Notes under the pieces: model-generated
The model's input: only the letters and a program-made list of their open reading frames with translations
The model's database searches: none
What the model was told of the DNA's origin: nothing
Made by a program: the position numbers and the translations under genes
Shown: in pieces, positions 1-7,350 of the stretch
How the letters are laid out: each line of letters begins with the position of its first letter
How positions within the stretch are numbered: the first letter of the stretch is position 1
NCBI GenBank assembly: GCA_029882675.1
Contig: JAOUKJ010000022.1
Coordinates: 1 to 17,745, forward strand
From: Cyclobacteriaceae bacterium
GTDB taxonomy: Bacteria > Bacteroidota > Bacteroidia > Cytophagales > Cyclobacteriaceae
Reading direction: 5' to 3'
DNA length: 17,745 bases

Positions 1-1583
1 AGTTCTACTACCTCATGATCAAGGAAAGGAACCCTTACCTCCAGCGAATTGGCCATAGACATCCGGTCCGCCTTCACCAGCATATCCCACGGTAGTACCA
101 GCTGCATATCCGCATACAAAACGTCATTAATATCAGATAGTCCGCGTTTGTAACGCGGACTAGGTTTGTAACGCTCGGATAGTCCGCGTTTGTAACGCGG
201 ACTTAACAACCTCTCCACTTCCCCCCACTCCGTCATAACAGCCCATCGCTCATACCGTCCCTGCGCATCCAGTGCCATCCCGTCTGCAAACCGCTGCAAC
301 TGCCTGAACTTATTGGTAAGGCTGTTATGACGTGAGGCGGGCAAAACCTTCCACAAATACCGCAAAGCCCCAATTGTTTTATCTGCTGCATTAGGATGAT
401 AGGCCCGGTAAAAGGCCCGGTGTTTATTATATCCGCCAAAAATCTCATCGGCCCCATCGCCGGAAAGGGCTACGGTCATCTGTTTTCGTACTTTCTTGCT
501 CAGTAAATAGTAGGCAATCGCCGAAGAATCCGCAAAAGGTTCGTCAAAACTGTTGAGAATATCCTTAAAATTATCTTCAAAATCACCGTACTCGAGCTTA
601 TAAACAGTGTGTTCACTGCCAATTTTTTGTGCTACCTGGTTGGCATAACCGGTCTCATCAAAATATTTTTCGTCCTTAAATCCAATAGAAAAGGTATGGA
701 GATCTTTCTTGTGCCGTTTAGCCAGCATGGCCACAATACTGGAGTCTATTCCCCCGCTCAGAAAAGATCCAAGTGGAACATCAGCCACCAAGCGTTTTTG
801 TACAGCATTTTCCAGAACCTTGCCCATAGCCACACAGGCTTCGTCATACGAAAGTGGAGCATTAATAGTCTCCCGATATGGCAACTCATACCATAGTCCG
901 CGTTTGCATAGTCCGCGTTTGTAACGCGGACTAGGTTCCTCACGCGGACTACCTACCTCAACATACTCCCCGGGCATCAATTTCTTCACCCCTTTTATCA
1001 TTGTTTCCGGCCCTGGCGTATAGTTAAGCTGAAAATACTGAGACAACGCAGTATGGTCAAGTTCTTTGTTCAATCCATATTCAAAAAGCGCCTTCATCTC
1101 AGAACCAAACAATACTTTGTCTTCGTCACACAGATAATATAGGGGTTTTATGCCATACCGGTCAATGGCCAGCAGTAGGTAGTTTTCTTCTTTATCATAA
1201 AAAGCAAAGGCAAAAAAACCGTTGAGTTTGGGCAGGCATTCTTTTCCTTCCTGTACGAGCATTTTTAAAAGCACTTCAGTATCCGATTGGGTGCTGAAAG
1301 ATTCACCCTGCTTTTCAAGGCGTTGCCTGTGTTCTTTATAATTATAAATTTCCCCATTATAAACCAGTACATACCTGCCGGAGGGATCAGTCATGGGCTG
1401 GTTGGCTTCTATACTGGTATCGATTACCGCCAGTCTGCGGTGTCCCAACCCCACAAAGTCGTTGTGGAAGGTGTTTTGGTGGTCTGGCCCACGTCGTTCA
1501 AGTGATTTTGTGGCATTTGCCAGGTTGATCATGTGAAACCTGCCCACCAGATTGAATGCATATATGCCCGTTATTCCACACAT
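1..1583 (-). CDS. asnB: Asparagine synthase (glutamine-hydrolysing), partial, with two in-frame repeat-derived inserts
   Basis: The enzyme makes asparagine from aspartate, glutamine and ATP in the cytosol. The frame is open from ATG 1583 to the left edge (527 codons plus 2 bases), so the C-terminus is missing. It starts MCGITGIYAF, with Cys2 as the expected glutaminase nucleophile after Met removal; RRGPDH and YNGEIYN belong to the class-II amidotransferase domain. The synthetase domain has the ATP-pyrophosphatase loop SGGIDSS at about residues 276-282, then LSGDGADEIFGGY and KADRMSMANSLEVRVPFLDH. Two stretches do not belong to the family: residues 211-230 (after LMPGEYVEV, in the interdomain linker) and 461-482. 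Both are translated palindromic repeats and contain SPRYKRGL. Neither introduces a stop. The start lies one base after the stop of the upstream FAD/Fe-S gene, so the two are probably co-transcribed and translationally coupled. Whether the protein is active with the inserts is unknown, but the frame and the motifs are intact. Confidence 0.93.
   Translation of the reverse strand, partial: MCGITGIYAFNLVGRFHMINLANATKSLERRGPDHQNTFHNDFVGLGHRRLAVIDTSIEANQPMTDPSGRYVLVYNGEIYNYKEHRQRLEKQGESFSTQSDTEVLLKMLVQEGKECLPKLNGFFAFAFYDKEENYLLLAIDRYGIKPLYYLCDEDKVLFGSEMKALFEYGLNKELDHTALSQYFQLNYTPGPETMIKGVKKLMPGEYVEVGSPREEPSPRYKRGLCKRGLWYELPYRETINAPLSYDEACVAMGKVLENAVQKRLVADVPLGSFLSGGIDSSIVAMLAKRHKKDLHTFSIGFKDEKYFDETGYANQVAQKIGSEHTVYKLEYGDFEDNFKDILNSFDEPFADSSAIAYYLLSKKVRKQMTVALSGDGADEIFGGYNKHRAFYRAYHPNAADKTIGALRYLWKVLPASRHNSLTNKFRQLQRFADGMALDAQGRYERWAVMTEWGEVERLLSPRYKRGLSERYKPSPRYKRGLSDINDVLYADMQLVLPWDMLVKADRMSMANSLEVRVPFLDHEVVE
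138..204 (-). repeat. Palindromic REP-like element, in-frame copy 2 inside asnB
   Basis: Two palindromes in tandem. The first has arms TAGTCCGCGTT (138-148) and AACGCGGACTA (152-162) around loop TGT. The second has the same left arm at 180-190 and AACGCGGACTT at 194-204. They are joined by a partial unit (163-179). Read on the minus strand in the asnB frame they encode residues 461-482, with SPRYKRGL twice and SERYKP between. The flanks (EVERLL before, SDINDVLY after) read as ordinary AsnB sequence. Confidence 0.92.
894..951 (-). repeat. Palindromic REP-like element, in-frame copy 1 inside asnB
   Basis: The core is a perfect palindrome with arms TAGTCCGCGTT (909-919) and AACGCGGACTA (923-933) around loop TGT. 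A truncated left half lies at 894-908 and a truncated right half at 942-951. On the minus strand in the asnB frame it encodes residues 211-230 (GSPREEP, then SPRYKRGL, then CKRGL). It sits between the glutaminase and synthetase domains, where a surface linker is expected. Confidence 0.92.
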
Positions 1584-1584
1584 A

Positions 1585-4503
1585 TTATTTTTCCTTCAGG
1601 GCTTCCCATAATATTTCTACCGGGTGCAGTGCTTTTCTGCCGGTACCGTCTTTGATCTGATGTCGGCAACTGGTGCCTGGTGCTGCAATGATGACGTCTT
1701 CAGGAGTCTCCCGCACCGCGGGGAATAGTACCAGTTCTCCTACCTTTTGTGAGGTCTCATAGTGTTCCTTTTCATAACCAAACGAGCCTGCCATGCCACA
1801 ACATCCGGAAGGGATAAGTTGCACTTTGTAGTTTGGGGGCACCATCAGTATTTTTTTTGTAGGAGTGAGTGAAGATAATGATTTCTGATGGCAGTGCCCG
1901 TGTAGTTTTATTTGCCGGGGAGTATCGGTAAAAAGACGCTTGTCAATATTGTCTGACTCCCTGTCCAGAAATTCTTCAATGGTGAGGCAGTTTTTTCCCA
2001 GTTCCAGGGCCTTTGTCCGCAACGTTGTATCAACCAGGTCGGGGTATTCGTCACGAAATCCCAGGATAGCGGAGGGTTCCAGGCCTACCAGCGGAGTATC
2101 AGCACTGATGAGCGGGGAGAATATCCGGACGTTTTCATTGGCTGATACTTTTGCCTTATCCAAAAATCCCTTTGAAATATAAGTTCTTCCACTTTCGGCG
2201 TGTTCAACCATTTTCACTTCAAAGCCAAGCCTGTCCAGTAGATTAATGGCTTTTATGCCCACGTCCGAATCGTTGAGGTTAGTAAACTCATCGCAGAAGA
2301 AATACACCGTTTTCTTTCCTTGTGGAGTGAATTTACGATTATACCATGACCGCAGCGTTTGTTTGTTCAACGCGGGGAGGCTGCGTTGAGGGGCAATACC
2401 AAGTACACTTTTGGTGAGGGCCGCAAGGGGTTTAAAAGTCAGGGCCAGGTTGAATAGTCCGGGGGCAACGGTTCCCAGTTGATAGGCCCTGGAGAAGTTG
2501 GCAATGAGTTTGGTGCGTAGGGATGGCCTGTTGGTTTTATAATATTGGTGTAAAAATTCAGCTTTTATGCGAGCCATGTCCACATTGGAAGGACATTCGG
2601 AAGTGCAGCCTTTGCAGGATAGGCAGAGATCCAGAATGGAATAGGCATCTTCATTTGCAAAGGGGGCCAGGCTGTTATCTGGTCTCGAAAGTGCCTCCCT
2701 TAATATGTTGGCTCGTGCTCGAGTGGTATCTTTCTCATCATGTGACGCCATGTACGAAGGGCACATGGTTCCGCCGGTTAGTTCAGTCTTCCGGCAAACA
2801 CCTGCGCCATTGCACTGCTCTACTGCCCGCATAAAACCATCCGTCTTGTCAAAGCGAAGCGCAGTGTCAAAATCAGGGGTCTCCTGTCCCGGCGTAAAAC
2901 GCAACATCTCATTCATGGCCGGAGAATCTACAATCTTTCCCGGATTGAAGATGTTTTGAGGATCCCAGGCCTTTTTTATGGCTTTAAGGATCTCATAGTT
3001 TTGCTCCCCAATCATCTGAGGGATGAATTCACCCCGCAGTCTGCCATCCCCATGTTCTCCGCTAAGCGACCCGCCATACCGCTTTACCAATGTGGCAATC
3101 TCTTCGGCAATAGTCCGGAACATTCGGTTGCCCTCTTTCGTTTTCAGGTTGATAATGGGCCGCAGGTGCAGCTCCCCTGAACCGGCATGGGCATAATGTA
3201 CCGAAAACAGGCCGTGCTTTTCCAGTATGAGGTTAAACTCTTTTATATAATTCGGCAGATCCTGAACATCAACCGCAGTATCTTCTATTACAGGTGCTGG
3301 CTTGGCGTCCCCCGGCATGTTCGACAACAGGCCGAGACCGGCATTTCGCAGTTCCCATACCCTTGTTGTATCCGAACCGGTCACCAGCGGATAATGATAT
3401 CCCAGTTGTTTGTCTTTTAATGACTGGATCAGAACGGCTGCATCATTTTCTACCTCTTCAAGTGTTTGTCGCTTAAGCTCTACCACCAAAATGGCCTGAG
3501 GGTCGCCCTCTACAAAAAAGCGGTTTTTACTTTGGGTGATATTGTCTTTGGTACATTCCAGGATATAATGATCGATGAGCTCACTGGCGCTGGGTTTGTA
3601 TTCAAGAGCTACCAGATTACCGAGCAGGGACTCGTAAATGGAATTGAAGTGAATGCATATCAGACCGGTAAAGGGTGGGGGCAGGGGTACTATTTTTAAT
3701 TTGGCCTCTGTAATAAAAGCAAGCGTGCCTTCAGATCCGGCAATCAACTGACAAAAATTAAAATCCTTTTTATAATCACCAAAAGGATTTGTGTCTTTAA
3801 GCAAGTCAATGGCATATCCGGTATTTCTTCGTGGAATGGATCTTTTGGGGTATTCCTTATCTATATCCTGCCTGTTTTGTGCATTGCTCAGTAAAGCATA
3901 GGTGGTGGCATAAATATCCTTTTCCCGATCAGAAATGGTGGTTTTTCCGGATGATTTTTCAAAAAAAGATTCATTATCCAATGAAGAAAATATCACTTCT
4001 TCTCCATCGCTAAGAATGGCCTTCACTTCCAGTAAGTTTTCACGCGTACTGCCATAGACGATAGAGTTGGATCCGCAGGAATTGTTGCCAATCATTCCGC
4101 CAATCATTGCGCGATTGGCCGTGGCCGTTTCCGGTCCGAAAAGAAATCCCTGTTCGGCCAGATGCATGTTCAACTCGTTCCTGATAACACCGGGTTGTAA
4201 CCTGACCCATTGCTCTTCCGTATTAACTTCAAGTATCTGGTTGAATTTTCGGGATACATCAACAACAATGCCTTTGCCTACAACCTGACCGGCGAGACTG
4301 GTGCCTGCCGTGCGGGGAATGAGGGAACAATTATTTTCCCTTGCAAAATTGACAAGGGTAATGATGTCTGCTGTATCAGCAGGGATGGCTACGGCCAATG
4401 GAAGCTCACGGTAAGCAGAGGCATCAGTAGCATATATTTTCAGGATGCGCTGTTCGGTGAGTAATTCACCCTTGAGTTGTTCAGCAAGTTTGTTAAAATA
4501 CAT
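1585..4503 (-). CDS. FAD-binding and 4Fe-4S/CCG-domain oxidoreductase (D-2-hydroxyacid / D-2-hydroxyglutarate dehydrogenase-like)
   Basis: A 972-aa cytosolic or membrane-peripheral flavoprotein fused to an iron-sulfur electron-transfer module. Visible in order: an FAD-binding type-4 (PCMH/GlcD-like) domain at about 33-270 with PRTAGTSLAGQ and GGMIGNNSCGSNS; an FAD-linked oxidase C-terminal domain at about 275-520 with SGEHGDGRLRGEF; a Cys-rich ferredoxin-like region with C564, C570, C581P and then C627-x2-C-x2-C-x3-C637P; and a CCG/heterodisulfide-reductase-like domain with HGHCHQKSL (about 868-876) and GCCGMAGSFGYE (about 900-911). This architecture and length match the E. coli YdiJ type (about 1,000 aa), a D-2-hydroxyglutarate dehydrogenase. 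The substrate here is inferred, and D-lactate or glycolate are alternatives. asnB starts one base after the stop. Confidence 0.85.
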   Translation of the reverse strand: MYFNKLAEQLKGELLTEQRILKIYATDASAYRELPLAVAIPADTADIITLVNFARENNCSLIPRTAGTSLAGQVVGKGIVVDVSRKFNQILEVNTEEQWVRLQPGVIRNELNMHLAEQGFLFGPETATANRAMIGGMIGNNSCGSNSIVYGSTRENLLEVKAILSDGEEVIFSSLDNESFFEKSSGKTTISDREKDIYATTYALLSNAQNRQDIDKEYPKRSIPRRNTGYAIDLLKDTNPFGDYKKDFNFCQLIAGSEGTLAFITEAKLKIVPLPPPFTGLICIHFNSIYESLLGNLVALEYKPSASELIDHYILECTKDNITQSKNRFFVEGDPQAILVVELKRQTLEEVENDAAVLIQSLKDKQLGYHYPLVTGSDTTRVWELRNAGLGLLSNMPGDAKPAPVIEDTAVDVQDLPNYIKEFNLILEKHGLFSVHYAHAGSGELHLRPIINLKTKEGNRMFRTIAEEIATLVKRYGGSLSGEHGDGRLRGEFIPQMIGEQNYEILKAIKKAWDPQNIFNPGKIVDSPAMNEMLRFTPGQETPDFDTALRFDKTDGFMRAVEQCNGAGVCRKTELTGGTMCPSYMASHDEKDTTRARANILREALSRPDNSLAPFANEDAYSILDLCLSCKGCTSECPSNVDMARIKAEFLHQYYKTNRPSLRTKLIANFSRAYQLGTVAPGLFNLALTFKPLAALTKSVLGIAPQRSLPALNKQTLRSWYNRKFTPQGKKTVYFFCDEFTNLNDSDVGIKAINLLDRLGFEVKMVEHAESGRTYISKGFLDKAKVSANENVRIFSPLISADTPLVGLEPSAILGFRDEYPDLVDTTLRTKALELGKNCLTIEEFLDRESDNIDKRLFTDTPRQIKLHGHCHQKSLSSLTPTKKILMVPPNYKVQLIPSGCCGMAGSFGYEKEHYETSQKVGELVLFPAVRETPEDVIIAAPGTSCRHQIKDGTGRKALHPVEILWEALKEK

Positions 4504-4607
4504 TATTTTTGTAAAAACCTAAATTGTATAATATTAATGATTGAATCAGCATATTCGCTATCAAAAACCTTTGCACGAACCCGGGCTTCCCGGAGCAAAA
4601 GGGGGTT

Positions 4608-4615
4608 TAGTTTTG
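4608..4615 (+). promoter_or_regulatory. Possible -7 element for the NlpC/P60 gene
   Basis: TAGTTTTG matches the Bacteroidota -7 consensus TAnnTTTG. No good -33 TTG lies 19 bases upstream (the bases there read CTT). A start near 4622 would leave a leader of about 65 nt to the GTG at 4687 and would exclude ATGs further upstream. Weak evidence. Confidence 0.3.
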
Positions 4616-4686
4616 AAAAAGCACGTTTTACCAGGGTAAATGAACAAATTCATAACAAAGATAACGGACATGATGAACAAACTATA

Positions 4687-5196
4687 GTGTTCGCAAATAT
4701 ACGGCGGATTAACTCAAACAGAGGAATCAACCTGCTTAAAATTATTTCGGCATTACTTTTTATGGCTCTTATTCTTTCCTCGTGCGGATCAGGCAAACGG
4801 GCACAGCGTAGCGAAAATCGAGAAACGGTAGTCAGGGAAGCCAGAAGTTACCTGGGAACGCCCTATAAATATGGTGGTACTACCAAAAGGGGTATAGATT
4901 GTTCGGGGTTAATTTTGCAATCCTATAAGCAAATTAACCAATCATTGCCACGTTCTTCAAAAGACCAGAGTGAAGTAGGTGAAAAAGTGAAGGTGAAAAA
5001 GCTAAAGCCAGGTGATTTACTCTTTTTTGCCATGAGCAAGCGTAAACGCAAAATTACCCATGTAGGCATGGTCACAGCAGTATATAAAGACCGGATTATG
5101 TTTATCCATGCCTCCAGCTCTGTTGGCGTCGTTGAACGAGACCTTCTCGAAGAGTACTATACCAAACGCCTTCGCAAAGCCCGCCGAATCCTATAG
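4687..5196 (+). CDS. NlpC/P60 (C40) family cell-wall peptidase, lipoprotein
   Basis: Probably a gamma-D-glutamyl-diamino-acid endopeptidase that trims peptidoglycan stem peptides, anchored as a lipoprotein facing the periplasm. A hydrophobic stretch (LLKIISALLFMALI) ends in lipobox LSSC. The NlpC/P60 domain follows: ARSYLGTPYKYGG, catalytic Cys in GIDCSGLIL, KPGDLLFF, His in THVGMV and a second His in FIHASSS. The frame is open from 4477, but the ATGs at 4477 and 4537 would put 60-90 extra residues before the signal peptide and overlap or abut the divergent gene. GTG 4687 gives a usual signal peptide with a basic N-region (ANIRRINSNR) and is preferred; the exact start is uncertain. The stop lies three bases before a palindromic repeat cluster shared with the convergent aldehyde dehydrogenase gene. 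Confidence 0.85.
   Translation: MFANIRRINSNRGINLLKIISALLFMALILSSCGSGKRAQRSENRETVVREARSYLGTPYKYGGTTKRGIDCSGLILQSYKQINQSLPRSSKDQSEVGEKVKVKKLKPGDLLFFAMSKRKRKITHVGMVTAVYKDRIMFIHASSSVGVVERDLLEEYYTKRLRKARRIL
4694..4701 (-). promoter_or_regulatory. Possible -7 element for the FAD/Fe-S - asnB operon
   Basis: On the minus strand TATATTTG, followed by CG, is an exact TAnnTTTG match. Transcription from about 4687 would give a leader of about 180 nt before the ATG at 4503. That leader contains a GC-rich hairpin (CCGGG-CTT-CCCGG at 4581-4593). No -33 TTG was found at the right spacing. Confidence 0.3.
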
Positions 5197-5198
5197 CA

Positions 5199-5284
5199 TA
5201 GTCCTCGTTTGCAACGAGGACTATGTTTGCAACGAGGACTATGTTTGCAACGATTACTATAGTCCTCGTTTGCAACGAGGACTA
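5199..5284. repeat. Palindromic REP-like cluster (TCCTCG variant) between convergent genes
   Basis: Two complete palindromes, arms TAGTCCTCGTT / AACGAGGACTA with loop TGC, lie at 5199-5223 and 5260-5284. Between them are two 18-bp right-half copies (5224-5241 and 5242-5259, the second with GATTACTA). The cluster fills the space between the nlpC stop (ends 5196) and the stop of the aldehyde dehydrogenase gene (5287). It could act as a bidirectional 3'-end structure. Compared with the asnB copies, the arms carry a compensated G/C to T/A swap. Confidence 0.9.
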
Positions 5285-5286
5285 CA

Positions 5287-6642
5287 CTATTCCACCACCA
5301 CAGCCTTCACATTCACAAACTCCCTTATCCCATGCCTGGCAAGCTCCCGCCCATAACCAGAGTTCTTTATCCCCCCAAATGGCACCCTCGGATCTGACTT
5401 CACCAGCCCGTTGATAAAAACACTTCCTGCTTCAATCTTCCGACTGAAATGCAATGCCTTTTCCTCGGATGCACTCCACACTGAAGCGCCGAGGCCATAG
5501 ATGGTTCGATTGGCCATGTTCAGCGCATCTTTTTCATCTTTTACCTGAATAATAGCAGCCAGCGGACCAAAAGTTTCCTGATCAAAAGCGGGCATGCCGG
5601 GCTTTACACCAGTAATGAGTGTAGGTTGAATAAAACAACCGTCCCTTTTTCCGCCGGTAAGCATCCGGGCACCCAGATCAACAGAACCTTTGAGTTGTGA
5701 CATCAGGTTATCGGCAAGATCCCTTCTGGCCAATGGTGCAAAGCGTGTGTCTTCAGCAAGGGGATCACCTGATGTTAAATTGCTCATTTGGGTCATGAAA
5801 GCGGCTGTGAAATCTTCTTTTACTGATTCCATCACAATAAACCGCTTGGCGGCAATACAACTTTGTCCGGCATTCATCATCCGCGAAAGGCATGCTGCCC
5901 GGGCTGCTTTTTCAATGTCGGCATCATCCAAAACAATAAACGGGTCACTACCTCCAAGTTCAAGCACTGTTTTTTTTAGGTGTTGGCCGGCAAGAGATGC
6001 CACAGCTTTTCCTGCGCGTTCACTGCCAGTGAGTGTTACCGCCTTTACCACGGGATGGGCGATCACTTCTGCGGCCTGTTCATTGGTGAGTACCACCGTT
6101 TGGAATGCACCTTCAGGGATGCCGGCATCGGTAAATATTTTCGCTATAGCCAATGCGCAACCGCAGACATTGGGGGCGTGTTTTAACAGACCCACATTAC
6201 CAGCCATCAGTGCCGGTGCGGCAAAGCGAAATACCTGCCAGAAAGGAAAATTCCACGGCATGATGGCAAAGACACAGCCTAAGGGATCATGTCGGACAAA
6301 ACTTTTTTTTGCCGCTGTATATAGGATTTCGTCAGCGAGGTATTGTTCCGCATTTTCAGCATAATGCCGACACACCCAGGCGCATTTTTCCACCTCCGCC
6401 CGGCTTTCTCCAATCACTTTTCCCATTTCCAGGGTGATCAACCTGGCCAGATTCTCATTTTGACTGTCTAAAATGTCAGCAACGTTATTCAGAAAGCTAC
6501 TTCGTGATGTAATACTCAACTCACTCCATTCGTAAAATCCTTTTTCGCAAAGGTCAAGCTTTTTGGCAACTTCCTGCCGGCTGTTAACACGATAACGACC
6601 CACCTCCCGCTGATCATAAGGATTAATACTAATGAATTCCAT
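5287..6642 (-). CDS. NAD(P)-dependent aldehyde dehydrogenase, succinate-semialdehyde dehydrogenase-like
   Basis: A 451-aa cytosolic enzyme that oxidises an aldehyde to the carboxylic acid. Family landmarks: IMPWNFPFWQ (about 127-136, Asn131 of the oxyanion hole), LLKHAPN (Lys154, cofactor binding), LTGSERAG (about 204-211), VLELGGSDPFIV with general base Glu228, catalytic Cys262 in NAGQSCIAAKR, and QETFGPLAAI (about 355-364). Length and the ELGGSDPFIV / AAKRFI wording resemble the short Sad/YneI-type succinate-semialdehyde dehydrogenases, which feed GABA or semialdehyde carbon into the TCA cycle. Substrate specificity cannot be read from sequence alone. The ATG at 6642 has no clear Shine-Dalgarno site. 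The RAYT gene lies 62 bp upstream in the same direction, separated by repeats, and probably inserted between this gene and its original promoter region. Confidence 0.88.
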   Translation of the reverse strand: MEFISINPYDQREVGRYRVNSRQEVAKKLDLCEKGFYEWSELSITSRSSFLNNVADILDSQNENLARLITLEMGKVIGESRAEVEKCAWVCRHYAENAEQYLADEILYTAAKKSFVRHDPLGCVFAIMPWNFPFWQVFRFAAPALMAGNVGLLKHAPNVCGCALAIAKIFTDAGIPEGAFQTVVLTNEQAAEVIAHPVVKAVTLTGSERAGKAVASLAGQHLKKTVLELGGSDPFIVLDDADIEKAARAACLSRMMNAGQSCIAAKRFIVMESVKEDFTAAFMTQMSNLTSGDPLAEDTRFAPLARRDLADNLMSQLKGSVDLGARMLTGGKRDGCFIQPTLITGVKPGMPAFDQETFGPLAAIIQVKDEKDALNMANRTIYGLGASVWSASEEKALHFSRKIEAGSVFINGLVKSDPRVPFGGIKNSGYGRELARHGIREFVNVKAVVVE

Positions 6643-6659
6643 ATTATTATATTTCGTTA

Positions 6660-6735
6660 TAGTCCGATATAGTCCTCGTTATAGTCCTCGTTTCCGAACG
6701 AGGACTAAATGTCCACAACTTTGAAACGAGGACTT
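6660..6735. repeat. Palindromic REP-like cluster (TCCTCG variant) at the RAYT 3' end
   Basis: One perfect palindrome (arms 6682-6692 and 6697-6707, loop TCCG) is flanked on one side by truncated left halves at 6660-6669 and 6670-6681. On the other side is a degenerate copy whose right arm AACGAGGACTT (6725-6735) is intact. The RAYT stop codon is the TAG of the right arm (6705-6707, minus strand), and the degenerate copy lies inside the RAYT coding sequence. Confidence 0.88.
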
Positions 6736-7274
6736 ACCTCCACCAGCCCCTTCCTTCCACAATAATCTCTGCAACTGCTATAAACATAGTCGATGGCATT
6801 ATCCACAATTCCTGCAGCTACCGGATTATTGTGAATATAATTCATTTTCTGTTTAATACTAATATGATATCGAAACAAATCAATGGCATGATTATCGTCT
6901 TTCCATAATTTGAATTTCTTTATGCGCCTGAGCCTGTTTCCTTCTTCAGAAAGTATTTTCAATATCCAGTGCCTTCTACTTTCCTTTGACGAATCGATGA
7001 CTTTTACAATTTCTTTCGAAGTAAATTTTTTAAAATCTCTTAGAAAATCAGACATTCTGTGTGGGGCATTACAACTGACCAAAAGGTGAACATGGTTGCT
7101 CATGATTACCCACGCAAACACTTCCAAACCTTTGGTTTTGATACAGAAATTAAGTGAATGGACAATAATTTCCCTGTAGCTTTCCCGTGTGAAAATATCA
7201 ATCCATTTTATTACCGTGAGTGTAATGAAATAAATAGTATGCTGGTCTCGTATTAGATATTTATCACCAGACAT
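6705..7274 (-). CDS. REP-associated tyrosine transposase (RAYT, Y1/IS200-like HUH family)
   Basis: A 189-aa single-strand DNA endonuclease/transposase of the class that acts on REP palindromes. The HUH metal-binding motif is H61-V-H63 in MSNHVHLLV; the likely nucleophile is Tyr146 in MNYIHNNPVAAG. The order IYFITLTVIKWIDIFTR, AWVIMSNHVHLL, DFKKFTSKEI, DDNHAIDLF, YIHNNPVAAG, YSSCRDYCGRKGLVEV is the usual RAYT layout in Bacteroidota. The gene is full length and intact. Its last residues (SPRFKVVDI) come from a repeat copy: SPRFK parallels the SPRYK encoded by the repeats in asnB, and the stop is the TAG of the next palindrome. Palindromes lie on both sides of the gene, as expected for a RAYT with its cognate REPs. 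An AT-rich hairpin lies immediately upstream. Confidence 0.9.
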   Translation of the reverse strand: MSGDKYLIRDQHTIYFITLTVIKWIDIFTRESYREIIVHSLNFCIKTKGLEVFAWVIMSNHVHLLVSCNAPHRMSDFLRDFKKFTSKEIVKVIDSSKESRRHWILKILSEEGNRLRRIKKFKLWKDDNHAIDLFRYHISIKQKMNYIHNNPVAAGIVDNAIDYVYSSCRDYCGRKGLVEVSPRFKVVDI

Positions 7275-7282
7275 GATTAATA

Positions 7283-7310
7283 TATTTTATAATAATTATA
7301 TTATAAAATA
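7283..7310 (-). other. AT-only perfect hairpin in the RAYT leader
   Basis: Arms TATTTTATAAT (7283-7293) and ATTATAAAATA (7300-7310) form an 11-bp perfect inverted repeat around a 6-nt loop. It ends nine bases before the RAYT ATG, so in RNA it would cover the ribosome-loading region and could limit transposase translation. A weak promoter-like pair (TTTG, 20 bases, TACTTTTA) overlaps it. Function is inferred only. Confidence 0.6.
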
Positions 7311-7350
7311 AAAGTAATAAAAAATAATATAACACACAAATAATAGTACA

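Noticed and set aside
1..1583. asnB as a pseudogene broken by repeat insertions
   Set aside because: Codon-by-codon reading from ATG 1583 to the edge shows no stop or frameshift, and glutaminase and synthetase motifs are present before, between and after the inserts.
5108..5414. Plus-strand open frames over the nlpC 3' end and repeats
   Set aside because: They overlap the well-supported NlpC/P60 and aldehyde dehydrogenase genes in other frames and consist partly of translated repeats.
5690..6364. 224-codon plus-strand open frame
   Set aside because: It is antisense to the aldehyde dehydrogenase catalytic region, which has all family motifs; no signal or motif supports the antisense frame.
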